Assembly: GCA_009392005.1 (NCBI GenBank)
Contig: VFHL01000001.1
Coordinates: 151,966 to 184,391 of the forward strand
Length of the DNA: 32,426 nt
Direction of reading: 5' to 3'
Source: SAR202 cluster bacterium
GTDB taxonomy: Bacteria > Chloroflexota > Dehalococcoidia > UBA6926 > VFHL01
Positions 15,117 through 24,228 of this stretch are shown here, one piece after another. Position 1 is the stretch's first letter, and every line of letters begins with the position of its first letter. Made by a program: the position numbers and the translations under genes. The notes beneath the pieces were generated by a model that was given only the letters and a program-made list of their open reading frames with translations, ran no database searches and had not been told where the DNA came from.

Positions 15117-16825
15117 GAGGAGACAGCTACCTTTCTTTGTTCTTCTGCCTTTTCAGTCACTTGTTTTACAAGGTCTTTGGTCTTGAATGGAAGGCCAGTG
15201 TACTGCGTGATTGACACTGCCTTGACACCCTCTGACCGTAAAATTGAGGAAAATTGTCCTTGGAAATTCACTTCCGGAACTATAACCAAATCCTTTGTTC
15301 GCAGTTCTTCCAAAAGAGCAGGTGGTAGCGGATTCATAAACATGGTGTAGTACCACCCTATTTTCTCACCGTTTTCCATGAGCTTCACGTATGCTTCCTG
15401 CATCGGTCCTTTTGACCCGCCCCATGGCATTACCGCGATCGCTTCTTCTGAATTTTGAGACTCGTATGTTCCGTCTTCCAGCAGTTTTAGCTTGTTGAAC
15501 CGGCGTTCCGTGTTTTCAACATGGCGGATGGGTAAGTGGGTTGTATCACCCATGGGGTCATGTTCACTTGCGTTTGCGACGTAGGACCCAGGGCCACCCG
15601 GAAGAGGCATCGGTGATACGTCGGTCCCTTCGTACCTAAGATAACCATTCGAGCCTGAATATACCTCGCGCTGAGGCTGCTTAACAGAGCTAACGTCAGG
15701 TTTGGGGATATTTTGCGTTCTATCTGCCATCATGTGTTCGCTGAGAAGCATTACTGGTCCCTGGTAACGCTCTGCCCATTCTATTGCTTTTGTCGCAGCG
15801 TAGAAGCACTCCTCCACCGTCCCTGGCGCTATTACGGGCATGCTTGCGTCTCCATGTGCCGGGTGTAGTGCTGCGAACAAGTCGGATTGTTCGGTCTTTG
15901 TTGGAAGACCCGTCGCCGGACCTCCTCGTTGGACATCCACAATTACTCCAGGAATCTCCATCATCCACATCGCCCCAATGCCTTCACTCATTAATGAAAA
16001 CCCGGGGCCGGACGTCGCGGTCATCGCGCGCGCTCCAGCGTAGCCGGCTCCCATCACGGTATTAACCGCTTCAATTTCAGAGCTCGCCTGGTAAACAAAC
16101 TTTCCAGGGCCGATGAGATTTTTTTCCATATAGAGGAGAATTGTTGTGGCTGGGGAAATAGGATACCCGACGTAGTAATCAAGGCCGGCCGCGATGGCAC
16201 CAATTGCAAGCAAGTCATTGCCTTTTACAACAATTTGTTCGTAGTCAGGTGGATTTGGTGGGGCGAGTTCTTCTAGAGAGAAAATGCTTTTTTCAATTTC
16301 CACTTTGCCTAATGAAAGACCATGAATATTTTGCTCGATGATCGTTTCATCATCAGCACGGCCTCGTGAAAATCGCGCTTTCACGAATTCCACCAAGTAT
16401 TCTTCGGGCCAATTCACTAATTTAGCAAGTGCACCTAAAATAACCATGTTGGCGGCCCGGGTATTCCCTGTGGATCTACCCAATTCGTCAAAGGCAACAC
16501 CTAAACTGGAGTCGTCATCTATTTGAAATACTGCTGAGTCATAGATGATGACACCACCATCTGTAACTTCATCTTTGTGGGTATCGTATGCTTCTTCGTT
16601 AAAGGCTACCAGTACGTCTATGTCATCCCCGTTACTCAGCGCTGGGGTGGTTGAAATCCGCGCTTGTGTCCAAGTGGGTCCACCCATGATTTGTGACGGG
16701 AATGTCACAAATGTCATCACGTGATAGCCAACCTGGGCAGCAGCTTGGGCCATTGCCTCAGCCGCCGTAACCATTCCTTGCCCGCCTTCACCAGCAAATC
16801 GAACCACGAAATCCTGTTTCAGCAT
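15113..16825 (-). CDS. korA: 2-oxoacid:ferredoxin oxidoreductase, fused gamma-alpha subunit (KorA-like)
   Basis: A 570-residue protein from ATG 16825. Residues 5-185 are the gamma domain (GEGGQG at 12-17, MGGPTWTQARIS). Residues 195-560 are the alpha (pyrimidine-binding) domain with GYPISPATT at 220-228, SSEIEAVNTVMGAGYAGARA, TATSGPGFSLMSEGIG and RGGPATGLPTKTEQSDL. This gamma-alpha fusion is typical of bacterial and actinobacterial-type KorA. GGAGG five bases upstream fixes the start at 16825; the longer frame to 16861 adds 12 unrelated residues. It heads the operon korA-korB-midA and diverges from the MBL-fold gene across about 246 bases where no clear promoter motif was recognised. Confidence 0.93.
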   Translation of the reverse strand: MLKQDFVVRFAGEGGQGMVTAAEAMAQAAAQVGYHVMTFVTFPSQIMGGPTWTQARISTTPALSNGDDIDVLVAFNEEAYDTHKDEVTDGGVIIYDSAVFQIDDDSSLGVAFDELGRSTGNTRAANMVILGALAKLVNWPEEYLVEFVKARFSRGRADDETIIEQNIHGLSLGKVEIEKSIFSLEELAPPNPPDYEQIVVKGNDLLAIGAIAAGLDYYVGYPISPATTILLYMEKNLIGPGKFVYQASSEIEAVNTVMGAGYAGARAMTATSGPGFSLMSEGIGAMWMMEIPGVIVDVQRGGPATGLPTKTEQSDLFAALHPAHGDASMPVIAPGTVEECFYAATKAIEWAERYQGPVMLLSEHMMADRTQNIPKPDVSSVKQPQREVYSGSNGYLRYEGTDVSPMPLPGGPGSYVANASEHDPMGDTTHLPIRHVENTERRFNKLKLLEDGTYESQNSEEAIAVMPWGGSKGPMQEAYVKLMENGEKIGWYYTMFMNPLPPALLEELRTKDLVIVPEVNFQGQFSSILRSEGVKAVSITQYTGLPFKTKDLVKQVTEKAEEQRKVAVSS

Positions 16826-17071
16826 TCGTTCCTCCACGAATTGAAGTGAATATACATGCACGCTTAACTGCCTCCCACACGAATTCTGTGTATGGGATCA
16901 AAGCTAATATAACGTTTCCAAATTCGCGGCTAAATGTACCAGCCACAGGCTGCATTGTCAATAAGAAATGTTCATATGATCTGTGTTATGTAAAGAATGG
17001 CGATTGTGTCATTTGAGTTATGATTTCAGGAAAGATAAACTGGTCTTTTCCATAATTTAAAGGAGTATTAC

Positions 17072-18118
17072 TTGGATATGATGGATTCAATTACAGAGAT
17101 CGTTTCAGGGATATATCAATTGCAAGTGCCAATTCCAAATAACCCCTTGGGATTCACCCTGCCTTACCTCATAAAGGGCTCTGAAGGGACTATTCTTATT
17201 GATACGGGTGTCCCTGCTCCACCAGCTCGTGAGGCACTGGATGAACAATTGAAAGCATTGGTCGAGCCTGGTGATCTTTTGATACTAGCTATCACTCATG
17301 CTCACCCTGATCATTCTGGATTAGCTGGTATGGTGAAAGAACTTGCCCCCCAGGTTAAAGTCGCGATTCACAAGGATGATTGGTCTGATATGAAGGAATT
17401 TCAGGATCGTGTTAGAGGTGGCAACGTTACGGGCTGGCGTGACCAGATGATAAAGCATGCGTTAGACAATGGTTTCCCTGAAGAAGAGGTAGAAGAAGCG
17501 GCCCAAAGGATGATGATTCCTCGTCGCGCAGAGGATAGTGACCAAGTTCATCGCCCAGTTTCGTTCATAGAGGAGCCCGATATTCTCATGGAAGGCGGTG
17601 AGAATCTGTCCAATGGTTCATTTGCACTAGAGGCGATTCATACGCCAGGGCACTCCCCAGGACACCTTTGCTTTTATGAGAAGGAAAAAAAGATTATGTT
17701 TACGGGTGATCATGTGCTTCCTGTCATAACATCTAATGTTAGTATCCGGCCTGGTTCGTTAGACAGCCCACTTGAAAGCTATGTTGCTTCGTTGGATAAG
17801 ATCGCGAACAAAAAGGTTGATATTGTGTGCCCGGCTCATGAAGAAGTTTTTTATGATCTAAAGGGTCGGATCACTGCGTTGCATCAGCATCATGACAAAA
17901 GATTGGATGCCGTAGCGGATGCTGTTGGCGACACTTCAAAAAACGGTTATGAAATTGCCGAGTCCGTGCCATGGGATGTAGGAGCGTGGGCAGAGATGGA
18001 TGCAGGGCTCCGGCGTGCTGCGCTTGGTGAAACATTGGCACATTTGGAGGTTTTGGTACGTCAAGGGCGAGTTCAAGAATTGGGTGATATGAACCCTATA
18101 AGATTCGCTTTGATTTGA
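17072..18118 (+). CDS. Metallo-beta-lactamase-fold hydrolase
   Basis: A 348-residue MBL-fold protein. The metal-binding HxHxDH motif is His76-Ala-His78-Pro-Asp80-His81 (THAHPDHSG). HTPGHSPGHLCFY, FTGDHVLP and CPAHEEV supply the remaining ligands. The C-terminal extension of about 100 residues (HHDKRLDAVADAV and a winged-helix-like tail) is like LACTB2 and related glyoxalase II-type hydrolases, some of which cleave thioesters or RNA. AAAGGAG lies six bases before the TTG at 17072, which favours that start over the ATG two codons on. It converges on the DNA polymerase gene, 29 bases between stops. Substrate unknown. Confidence 0.9.
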   Translation: MDMMDSITEIVSGIYQLQVPIPNNPLGFTLPYLIKGSEGTILIDTGVPAPPAREALDEQLKALVEPGDLLILAITHAHPDHSGLAGMVKELAPQVKVAIHKDDWSDMKEFQDRVRGGNVTGWRDQMIKHALDNGFPEEEVEEAAQRMMIPRRAEDSDQVHRPVSFIEEPDILMEGGENLSNGSFALEAIHTPGHSPGHLCFYEKEKKIMFTGDHVLPVITSNVSIRPGSLDSPLESYVASLDKIANKKVDIVCPAHEEVFYDLKGRITALHQHHDKRLDAVADAVGDTSKNGYEIAESVPWDVGAWAEMDAGLRRAALGETLAHLEVLVRQGRVQELGDMNPIRFALI

Positions 18119-18147
18119 TTCTGTGTGTTTTAGTTGTGGTCAGCCAA

Positions 18148-19119
18148 TTATTGCTTTTCTTGGGGTATCGCCATAAGGAGTGATTCTAGCGCTAACCGGG
18201 GGTTCACATTCTGGTGCAGCGCCGCAGTTGTGCTCATCAATTTCTCCAGAAAACCGAGAATATCTGAGAGTTGGTAATTAAGTGCTTTTTCTGGTATCCC
18301 ACGACCTATTGTCTCCCTTGATATCCCCGCAGCACTTAATAAAAGGAAGCGCCATCCTTCAATCCATAGAGCTAGGTCGGATAAAACAAGATCTCTATTC
18401 TGACTAAAATCTTTTGCCATTTGCTCGGCAAAAGCAATACGAGTAGCGAGGCTCTGGTTTCTCAGTGCCATAAGCGACTGAAGTTTTTCATAGCGGGATT
18501 CCAGAATAGTTGGATCACTGGCAATTTCTAGAGCTTCGCGGATGCGTCCATGTGCGATGCGTATAATTTCTTGGGCCGTTTCATTTTCTACTCCAGCTTC
18601 CCGTAGTTTTTTTAATAACATGTTGTTGGAAACGGGATGGAAAAAAATTGTTTGGCATCGAGATTGGATAGTTTCGGGCACGAGATTCAGATTACTGGTG
18701 AGAAGAACAAATAGGACATGTTTTGGCGGCTCTTCAAGAACCTTAAGTAATGCGTTAAAAGAGTCATGACTTGTGTGGTTGATCTCATCGAAGATAACAA
18801 CTCGATACTTGCCTTCATATGGTTGTAGATTTAAGTCGTGCAGTAAATCTGATACCTCTTCGATACCGATTACAGTGTTTCTTTTTGTTACGATTCGAAG
18901 ATCTGCGTGCAGACCAGAACTGACTCGTACGCAGGAACGACAACTTCCACAGGGTTTTGAATTTTCAAGGCAATTTACTGCTTGAGCTAGAGCGACTGCG
19001 ACTGATCGCTTACCTATTCCTTTAGATCCAACAAAAAGATAAGAATGGGCGAGATTGCCCCGTTCTAGACTTGTATTCAGTAATGCAATCGCATCATCAT
19101 GACCTTCAATGTTCCACAT
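18148..19119 (-). CDS. holB: DNA polymerase III delta-prime subunit (clamp-loader AAA+ ATPase)
   Basis: A 323-residue clamp-loader protein. Residues 31-39 form a Walker A loop (GSKGIGKRS). A four-cysteine zinc module follows (Cys50, Cys57, Cys60, Cys63). FDEINHTSHDSFNALLKVLEEPP (from about 110) is the Walker B region, and SRCQTIFFHP carries the SRC arginine-finger motif. Escherichia coli delta-prime has lost its Walker A; this one keeps it, so the protein may be ATP-binding or a short DnaX-like form, but there is no C-terminal tau region, so HolB is preferred. It follows lysA by 22 bases on the same strand and may be cotranscribed with it. Confidence 0.88.
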   Translation of the reverse strand: MWNIEGHDDAIALLNTSLERGNLAHSYLFVGSKGIGKRSVAVALAQAVNCLENSKPCGSCRSCVRVSSGLHADLRIVTKRNTVIGIEEVSDLLHDLNLQPYEGKYRVVIFDEINHTSHDSFNALLKVLEEPPKHVLFVLLTSNLNLVPETIQSRCQTIFFHPVSNNMLLKKLREAGVENETAQEIIRIAHGRIREALEIASDPTILESRYEKLQSLMALRNQSLATRIAFAEQMAKDFSQNRDLVLSDLALWIEGWRFLLLSAAGISRETIGRGIPEKALNYQLSDILGFLEKLMSTTAALHQNVNPRLALESLLMAIPQEKQ

Positions 19120-19141
19120 TGGTTAAATGGTTGGGTCGCTA

Positions 19142-20461
19142 TTAAGAGATGTCATTTCGATAGAGATCTTCATACGTTTCTCTTTTGCGCCACAGTTGAC
19201 TCTTACCATCTCTCACGAGCACGATAGCAGGCTTTAGTGCCATATTGTAATTGCTTGACATCGCTAGGCAATATGCTCCCGATACTGGCACGCTAATGAG
19301 GTCACCAGGGACCACTGGAGGCAATGGAACGTCTCGAACCAAAATGTCTCCTGACTCACAGTATTTTCCTGCAATGGTTACAGGAACAGTGGCTTCCTCG
19401 TCCATTCTGTTAGGCAAAACTGCTTCATATTCGGCTTCATATAGGGCTGGCCTGATGTTGTCACCCATTCCTCCATCTACCGCAACGAACGTTCGGATGC
19501 CAGGGACAGTCTTAATCGCCCCAACAGTATATACCGCGACTCCCGCTTGGCCTACAATCGCTCGACCTGGTTCTATAATCAACTTTGGTAGAGGAATATC
19601 TCGATCATTACAGCCATTTTTCACTGCATTCGTGATTGCATTCGCGTAAGCAGCAGGTGTAGGTGGTTCTTGATCGATCAGGTACCGTACAGCAAACCCG
19701 CCACCGGGGCTGAATTCCTTCAAATCCATACCATGATTCCGTGACATTTCTTGTGCGAAATCTAAAGCGATAGGGATTGCTTCTTCATATGGGAACATAT
19801 CCCATATTGGTGATCCCAGATGGAAATGTAGCCCGATAAGATCTAGAGATTTCGACTTCATAGCCTTTTTGACGGCTTCTTCTGCCTGCCCTGTTACAAT
19901 TGGGAGGCCAAATTTACTGTCAAGGATTCCCGTTGTAGTTTTCGCGTGAGTGTGTGGATCGACTCCTGGCGATACGCGAAGCAGTATCGATTGAACGGTA
20001 TGTTTTTTTTCTGCGAGTTCATCGAGCACATCTAACTCATGGATGTTGTCCACGACAATGCGCCCGATATTCATTTCAAGAGCATATTCTAATTCTTCGC
20101 GGGTTTTGTTGTTGCCATGAAAGTAGATGTTGTGCATTGGCAAACCAGCTTTCACTGCTGCAGCAATCTCGCCACCTGATACTACGTCTAGGCCGAAATC
20201 TTCCTCTTGTAACAGTTGGGCTAATCCAACTGTCATGAATGCTTTTGACGCATAGACTGCTGAAGTATCAGGGTAATGAGACTGGAATCCCTCAAGAAAA
20301 TCTTTGCAAATACTGCGAATTGTCGTTTCATCGAAGACATAGAGCGGAGTGCCATATTGTTCAGCAAGGTCAGAAATGGTACATCCACCGATTTCGAGTA
20401 CACTCGTTCCATTGATTCGTGATGTGATTGGAAAAACCGGGACTTTGTCAATACCGCGCAT
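19142..20461 (-). CDS. lysA: Diaminopimelate decarboxylase
   Basis: A 439-residue PLP-dependent fold III decarboxylase for the last step of lysine synthesis, from meso-diaminopimelate. The PLP lysine is Lys73 in YASKAF. Further sites are GLDVVSGGE, HFHLGSPI, SPGGGFAVRY, IIEPGRAIVGQAG and CESGDILVRD, the last contributing the active-site cysteine and Asp from the partner subunit. The start is set at ATG 20461 because AGGAGA lies six bases before it; the in-frame ATG at 20476 would place that sequence inside the gene. The holB gene follows closely. Confidence 0.93.
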   Translation of the reverse strand: MRGIDKVPVFPITSRINGTSVLEIGGCTISDLAEQYGTPLYVFDETTIRSICKDFLEGFQSHYPDTSAVYASKAFMTVGLAQLLQEEDFGLDVVSGGEIAAAVKAGLPMHNIYFHGNNKTREELEYALEMNIGRIVVDNIHELDVLDELAEKKHTVQSILLRVSPGVDPHTHAKTTTGILDSKFGLPIVTGQAEEAVKKAMKSKSLDLIGLHFHLGSPIWDMFPYEEAIPIALDFAQEMSRNHGMDLKEFSPGGGFAVRYLIDQEPPTPAAYANAITNAVKNGCNDRDIPLPKLIIEPGRAIVGQAGVAVYTVGAIKTVPGIRTFVAVDGGMGDNIRPALYEAEYEAVLPNRMDEEATVPVTIAGKYCESGDILVRDVPLPPVVPGDLISVPVSGAYCLAMSSNYNMALKPAIVLVRDGKSQLWRKRETYEDLYRNDIS

Positions 20462-20747
20462 CTGTAATCTCCTCATTTTTCAGTGTGGACAGATCTTGAA
20501 CCGATACTGTCAATTGACCACTTCGTGTTTATCAATGGAAGTTATGCTACTCAGCTTGACGATTTGATGTCAAGAATTAGCTACGGGTCATTTTGGCATG
20601 TTGGTTTTGTCTAATATAGATTGGGCATTTAGAGATGAATTGGGTGCTCGGTTCAATGATTGGGTGTTGTATAGTTCCATATCTCTAGTATTTATTGTTA
20701 AGCTTATGTTTTCGTAAGAAATGTGGATTCAGATTGGGAGGGGATAA
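20462..20747. other. Intergenic region between lysA and the amidase gene
   Basis: These 286 bases separate two divergent genes and should contain both promoters. I see no reading frame with coding character, no convincing -35/-10 pair, no strong inverted repeat and no RNA gene. The end carries the amidase ribosome binding site (GGGAGGGG). Confidence 0.5.
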
Positions 20748-22409
20748 ATGTCGAATCATGCAGATCCTGCACCTGGGGCTGGGTACATTGGGAGGGAGGT
20801 TGCATTTCGTTTTGAAGAGATAGGTGATCTGGGTCCCGTACCAAAAGAAATACCGTCACCTCCAAAGCTAGTTGATAAGATTAGCAAACCAAATGCGGTA
20901 GAAAAAGATCTGCCATTTCTCACCATTGGTGAAGCCTCTGCAAAGATAAGAGATGGTGAGTTGTCGTCTCTTGATTTAACTCGAGCAGTTCTTGCCCGTA
21001 TAGAACGTCTTAATCCCGTTTTGAACTCTTACATCACTATTACGTCCGAATTTGCTTTGAAGGCCGCGAAAGAGGCTGATCGTGACATCCAAAAAGGCAA
21101 TTACCGAGGTCCGTTGCATGGCATTCCTATTTCCCTAAAAGATCTCGTTGCTACATCAGGGATTTTGACAACGGGTGGAACGGGTGCTTTGTCTGATTGG
21201 GTTCCGAACAATGATGCGGTTATTTGGACAAAATTACGAGAAGCAGGGGGCATTCTTGTTGGGAAGACAAACTTGCATGAAATGGCGGCGGGATCAACGA
21301 ATTTAAATCCGTTTTATGGGCCTGCACGTAATCCATGGGATATTCTTAGGATTACAGGTGGGTCAAGTGGTGGTAGTGGAGCGGCTATTGCTGGGCATTT
21401 ATGCCTGGGTACTATTGGTAGCGATACGGGAGGATCAATTCGCATGCCAGCGTCTTTATGTGGGACCGTTGGTTTGAAGCCGACATTTGGTCGTGTTAGT
21501 ACTCAAGGTGCGTTGTACCTCTCTTGGACAAATGATCACCTCGGGCCACTTACCAAAACAGTAGAAGATAGTGCTTTAATGATGAATGTTATAGCGGGTT
21601 ATGATCCCACGAATCCGCTCTCCGCTAATGTTGCGGACGAAGATTTTATTTCTTCAATTACGAAAAATATTAAGGGAATGCGGATTGCGGTCCCTACCGA
21701 TTATTTTTGGGAATTAGAGTTGCGTGATCAAGAGAATGCAACGGAAGTTCGCCTTGGACCTGATCCTGAAATTGTGAAGGCTGTGCATGTTGCTCTCGAT
21801 GTCTTTCGCGATTTGGGAGCATCTGTTACGGAAGTACCGCTGCCAGGTTTCAAAGATCTGATGCGAACTTCGTCAATTGCAGCTGCTGAACGAGGATACT
21901 ACCTTGATGGGCTACCTGAGGATCGCAAGAAACGGTTCAGTCAACGTTATCGAGATGGCAATACACGGGGGTTGAATTCATCTTCGGGTTCGTACCTTTC
22001 AAATCTACATTTAGGTCATCAGGTGCAGTCAATTTTGGAACAAGCATTGGAGAAATATGATGCATTTGTTTTGCCTTCCACCCCTATTGTCGCTCCGCCC
22101 ATCAAGGCAGCTTTGGCTGCTTCGAATAGGGCGGATGTTTTTGCTATGGAAGATAAAACGCAAGATGCGCCTGCAGTTCGTGAAATTGGACCGACTTCAA
22201 TAATTGGTCGCTATACTGCTCCGTTTAATCGCAGTGGGCAACCTGCTTTGTCATTACCTTGTGGATTTACATCGGATGGGCTGCCGATTGGGATGATGAT
22301 CGTTGGTAAGCGTTTTGCTGATGCTTCGGTTCTTCAAATGGGACATGCCTATCAAAAAGTCACGGATTGGCATAATCGTAGGCCTAAAAATTTAGATCAA
22401 GTCGATTAA
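20748..22409 (+). CDS. Amidase signature family hydrolase (GatA-like fold)
   Basis: A 553-residue amidase-signature enzyme. The catalytic Ser-cisSer-Lys triad is Lys131 (PISLKDLV), Ser206 (TGGSSGGSG) and Ser230 (GSDTGGSIRMPA), with the 75 and 24 residue spacings found in GatA. There is an unusual N-terminal extension of about 55 residues before the usual first helix (IGEASAKIRDGELSS). GatB and GatC are absent, so it is more likely a free amidase acting on a small amide than part of the tRNA amidotransferase. A GGGAGGGG sequence precedes the ATG. It ends eight bases from the convergent lipoprotein gene. Substrate unknown. Confidence 0.9.
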   Translation: MSNHADPAPGAGYIGREVAFRFEEIGDLGPVPKEIPSPPKLVDKISKPNAVEKDLPFLTIGEASAKIRDGELSSLDLTRAVLARIERLNPVLNSYITITSEFALKAAKEADRDIQKGNYRGPLHGIPISLKDLVATSGILTTGGTGALSDWVPNNDAVIWTKLREAGGILVGKTNLHEMAAGSTNLNPFYGPARNPWDILRITGGSSGGSGAAIAGHLCLGTIGSDTGGSIRMPASLCGTVGLKPTFGRVSTQGALYLSWTNDHLGPLTKTVEDSALMMNVIAGYDPTNPLSANVADEDFISSITKNIKGMRIAVPTDYFWELELRDQENATEVRLGPDPEIVKAVHVALDVFRDLGASVTEVPLPGFKDLMRTSSIAAAERGYYLDGLPEDRKKRFSQRYRDGNTRGLNSSSGSYLSNLHLGHQVQSILEQALEKYDAFVLPSTPIVAPPIKAALAASNRADVFAMEDKTQDAPAVREIGPTSIIGRYTAPFNRSGQPALSLPCGFTSDGLPIGMMIVGKRFADASVLQMGHAYQKVTDWHNRRPKNLDQVD

Positions 22410-22417
22410 ATTTCAGG

Positions 22418-23416
22418 TTATGAGGATGTAGTTCCGGTTGGAAGTATTTCGATCAATGATCGGTTAAGTTCTCTGAAGTTCACAAATCCTTGGTAACGGT
22501 GAGCTATAGTTCCTTTGTGATCAATCACAAAGGTCCATTGAGTGTCCGGTAAATTCCATTCCAAAACTGGTTTTGAGATCGTAGCATTGTTTAGATTGCC
22601 TAAAATCAAATGAGGTGATTCATAATAGTCAACGTGGACAAAATCCACTTGACGTTTAAATTCTATTTTGAGGTCTCGTAATATTTCTAGTTGTGGTCCG
22701 CAAAATGGATGAGAGCAAAAAGCGGGGCTGGTAAACACAACAACTGTGGGCCTGCCGTTTCCAATGGCTTGTGCCAATGTTAAGCGATAAAAATCTGGAT
22801 CTTGAAGATTCCCTGATGTTAGTTCCGTGAGATCGTTAGTTTGATCAATAGTTTTTGTAATACTCTTGATGCCTAAACTTCCGACCATTGGTGCAACTGC
22901 TACCTCTTTAACGTTCATTTTTACATGTGTGTGTATGGTTGTTCCGTTCGGCCAGGGGACTTCAATGTTCAACCTCCATTCTCCATGTTGGGGAAAATTG
23001 ATCTCTGCTACGTATAATCCTCGAGTATTATCTGGCCATGGTTCGAATTGTGCTGTGGTGAGTTCGTTAATACTTTGGTTTTCCGACAAGACTTGGGAGG
23101 TGACGGTGACTTGTGGTACCAATACATTTCCCATTGGTGAAATGAGGGTAAATCCAACTCGCTGCTTCCCTATTGAAAGGTCTGTTGTTACAAGGATTGC
23201 TTGGATTGAACCGTTGGTTTTTGGACTTGATCCATTCTCTGGTTGTTTTTCGTCGACAGGTGTTATCTTGATTTTCTGGCTCGCAGTGGGGCTCTGAGTT
23301 TCAAGGGTTTGCTCAGTGCATGCAACAAGAAAAAAGAAACCTATTAATGCCAGAACTGTGAGTAATCTGCGGCAGATAATTTGAGGATTCTGTGAATGAT
23401 TTCTCGGGCGTAACAT
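22418..23416 (-). CDS. Lipoprotein with a C-terminal thioredoxin-like domain
   Basis: A 332-residue exported protein. Residues 16-33 form a lipoprotein signal with lipobox LVAC, Cys33 being the lipidated residue. A low-complexity linker follows (35-70). Residues 75-172 look like a beta-sandwich domain similar to FixH/YtkA (GLYVAEINFPQHGEWRLNIEV). The C-terminal part (205-325) is thioredoxin-like, with VVVFTSPAFCSHPFCGPQ, where Cys234 and Cys239 are four residues apart, not two. VDYYE and WTFVIDHKGTIAHRYQG complete the fold. It should act on the outer face of the membrane as a redox or copper-handling protein. The CcdA-like transporter could reduce it. Function is inferred. Confidence 0.82.
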   Translation of the reverse strand: MLRPRNHSQNPQIICRRLLTVLALIGFFFLVACTEQTLETQSPTASQKIKITPVDEKQPENGSSPKTNGSIQAILVTTDLSIGKQRVGFTLISPMGNVLVPQVTVTSQVLSENQSINELTTAQFEPWPDNTRGLYVAEINFPQHGEWRLNIEVPWPNGTTIHTHVKMNVKEVAVAPMVGSLGIKSITKTIDQTNDLTELTSGNLQDPDFYRLTLAQAIGNGRPTVVVFTSPAFCSHPFCGPQLEILRDLKIEFKRQVDFVHVDYYESPHLILGNLNNATISKPVLEWNLPDTQWTFVIDHKGTIAHRYQGFVNFRELNRSLIEILPTGTTSS

Positions 23417-23539
23417 ATGACGTTTTCTTGTGAATAATGAGATCTGAATGTTTCATTTCTAGGCATTTAAATGATAGCGGAAAATGCATCATCGATGGAT
23501 TGATGTGATTTGCGGATTGAATTGTAAATTAATATGGGT

Positions 23540-23568
23540 TTGACAGCTGTAATTTCGAATCGTAGAAT
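23540..23568 (+). promoter_or_regulatory. Sigma70-type promoter of the tetR-ubiD operon
   Basis: A perfect -35 box TTGACA (23540-23545) is followed after exactly 17 bases by TAGAAT (23563-23568), five of six matches to the -10 consensus. Transcription should begin near 23575, inside the operator, about 30 bases before the tetR ATG. Confidence 0.8.
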
Positions 23569-23570
23569 CT

Positions 23571-23590
23571 GACCGACTGACCGGTCGGTC
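23571..23590 (+). promoter_or_regulatory. Probable TetR operator overlapping the start site
   Basis: GACCGACTGACCGGTCGGTC lies directly after the -10 box. Its core GACCGGTC is a perfect palindrome, extended by one mismatch to a 14-base dyad (ACTGACC/GGTCGGT). Repeats of GACCGAC/GGTCGGT are classic TetR-family sites, and the position over the start site fits autorepression by the TetR encoded just downstream. Confidence 0.72.
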
Positions 23591-23604
23591 TCAGGAGAAA
23601 TCAG

Positions 23605-24228
23605 ATGACATTCACGGATTCCGCCTCTGACTCGGGTAAATCTGCAACACGTGAGCGAATTTTGGATGCTGCAGCGGAGGTTTTCGCTACAAAAGGATAT
23701 CACTCCTCGGTGGTAGATGATATTGTTCATGATTCAAATACCTCTAAGGGTGCCGTGTATTTTCATTTCCCAAGTAAACAAGAAATTTTCTTGGCGTTGG
23801 TTAGTCGATTAGCAGATACCCTCATTAGATCCACTCAAGATGCCATAATGGAGCAGCAAGATGGCTTAGCAAAATTTGATGCCGCCCTTGGCACTGTTTT
23901 CGAAGCGCTTTCGCGGCATCGGGCTTTGGCAAAAATCCTTCTGGTCAGTGGGGCAGGTTTAGGTCGACCGTTTGATGAACATCTGTTTAATTTGTTAGAT
24001 CGGTTCGCGGGAATGATCAAAGATAACTTAGATGAGGCTATAGCGGCAGGTAGTATACAGCAGATGGACACGTCAATTGTCGCGTATGCTTGGCTTGGGG
24101 CGGTGCATGAGATCGTAACGCGATGGCTGTATACAGGAAAACCCGATCCATTGGAAACTGCTGTTCCAACCTTACGAATATTATTATTAGGGAGTGTCGG
24201 TTTGCCAATCGGAACCGCTGGACGTTGA
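23605..24228 (+). CDS. TetR/AcrR family transcriptional regulator
   Basis: A 207-residue repressor. The N-terminal helix-turn-helix domain (about residues 12-58) has TRERILDAAAEVFATKGYH, SSVVDDIVHDSNTSKGAVYF and HFPSKQEIF, the standard TetR pattern. The C-terminal part is an all-helical ligand-binding domain with no recognisable specificity. AGGAGA lies seven bases before the ATG. It probably binds the palindrome at 23571-23590 and controls its own operon. Its TGA overlaps the ubiD ATG (TGATG), so ubiD translation is coupled to it. The inducer may be a substrate or product of the UbiD/UbiA/UbiX steps, which is inference. Confidence 0.92.
   Translation: MTFTDSASDSGKSATRERILDAAAEVFATKGYHSSVVDDIVHDSNTSKGAVYFHFPSKQEIFLALVSRLADTLIRSTQDAIMEQQDGLAKFDAALGTVFEALSRHRALAKILLVSGAGLGRPFDEHLFNLLDRFAGMIKDNLDEAIAAGSIQQMDTSIVAYAWLGAVHEIVTRWLYTGKPDPLETAVPTLRILLLGSVGLPIGTAGR

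Noticed and set aside
15784-16065. Plus-strand ORFs inside korA
   Set aside because: Antisense shadows of a well-conserved gene; low-complexity Ser/Arg-rich translations.
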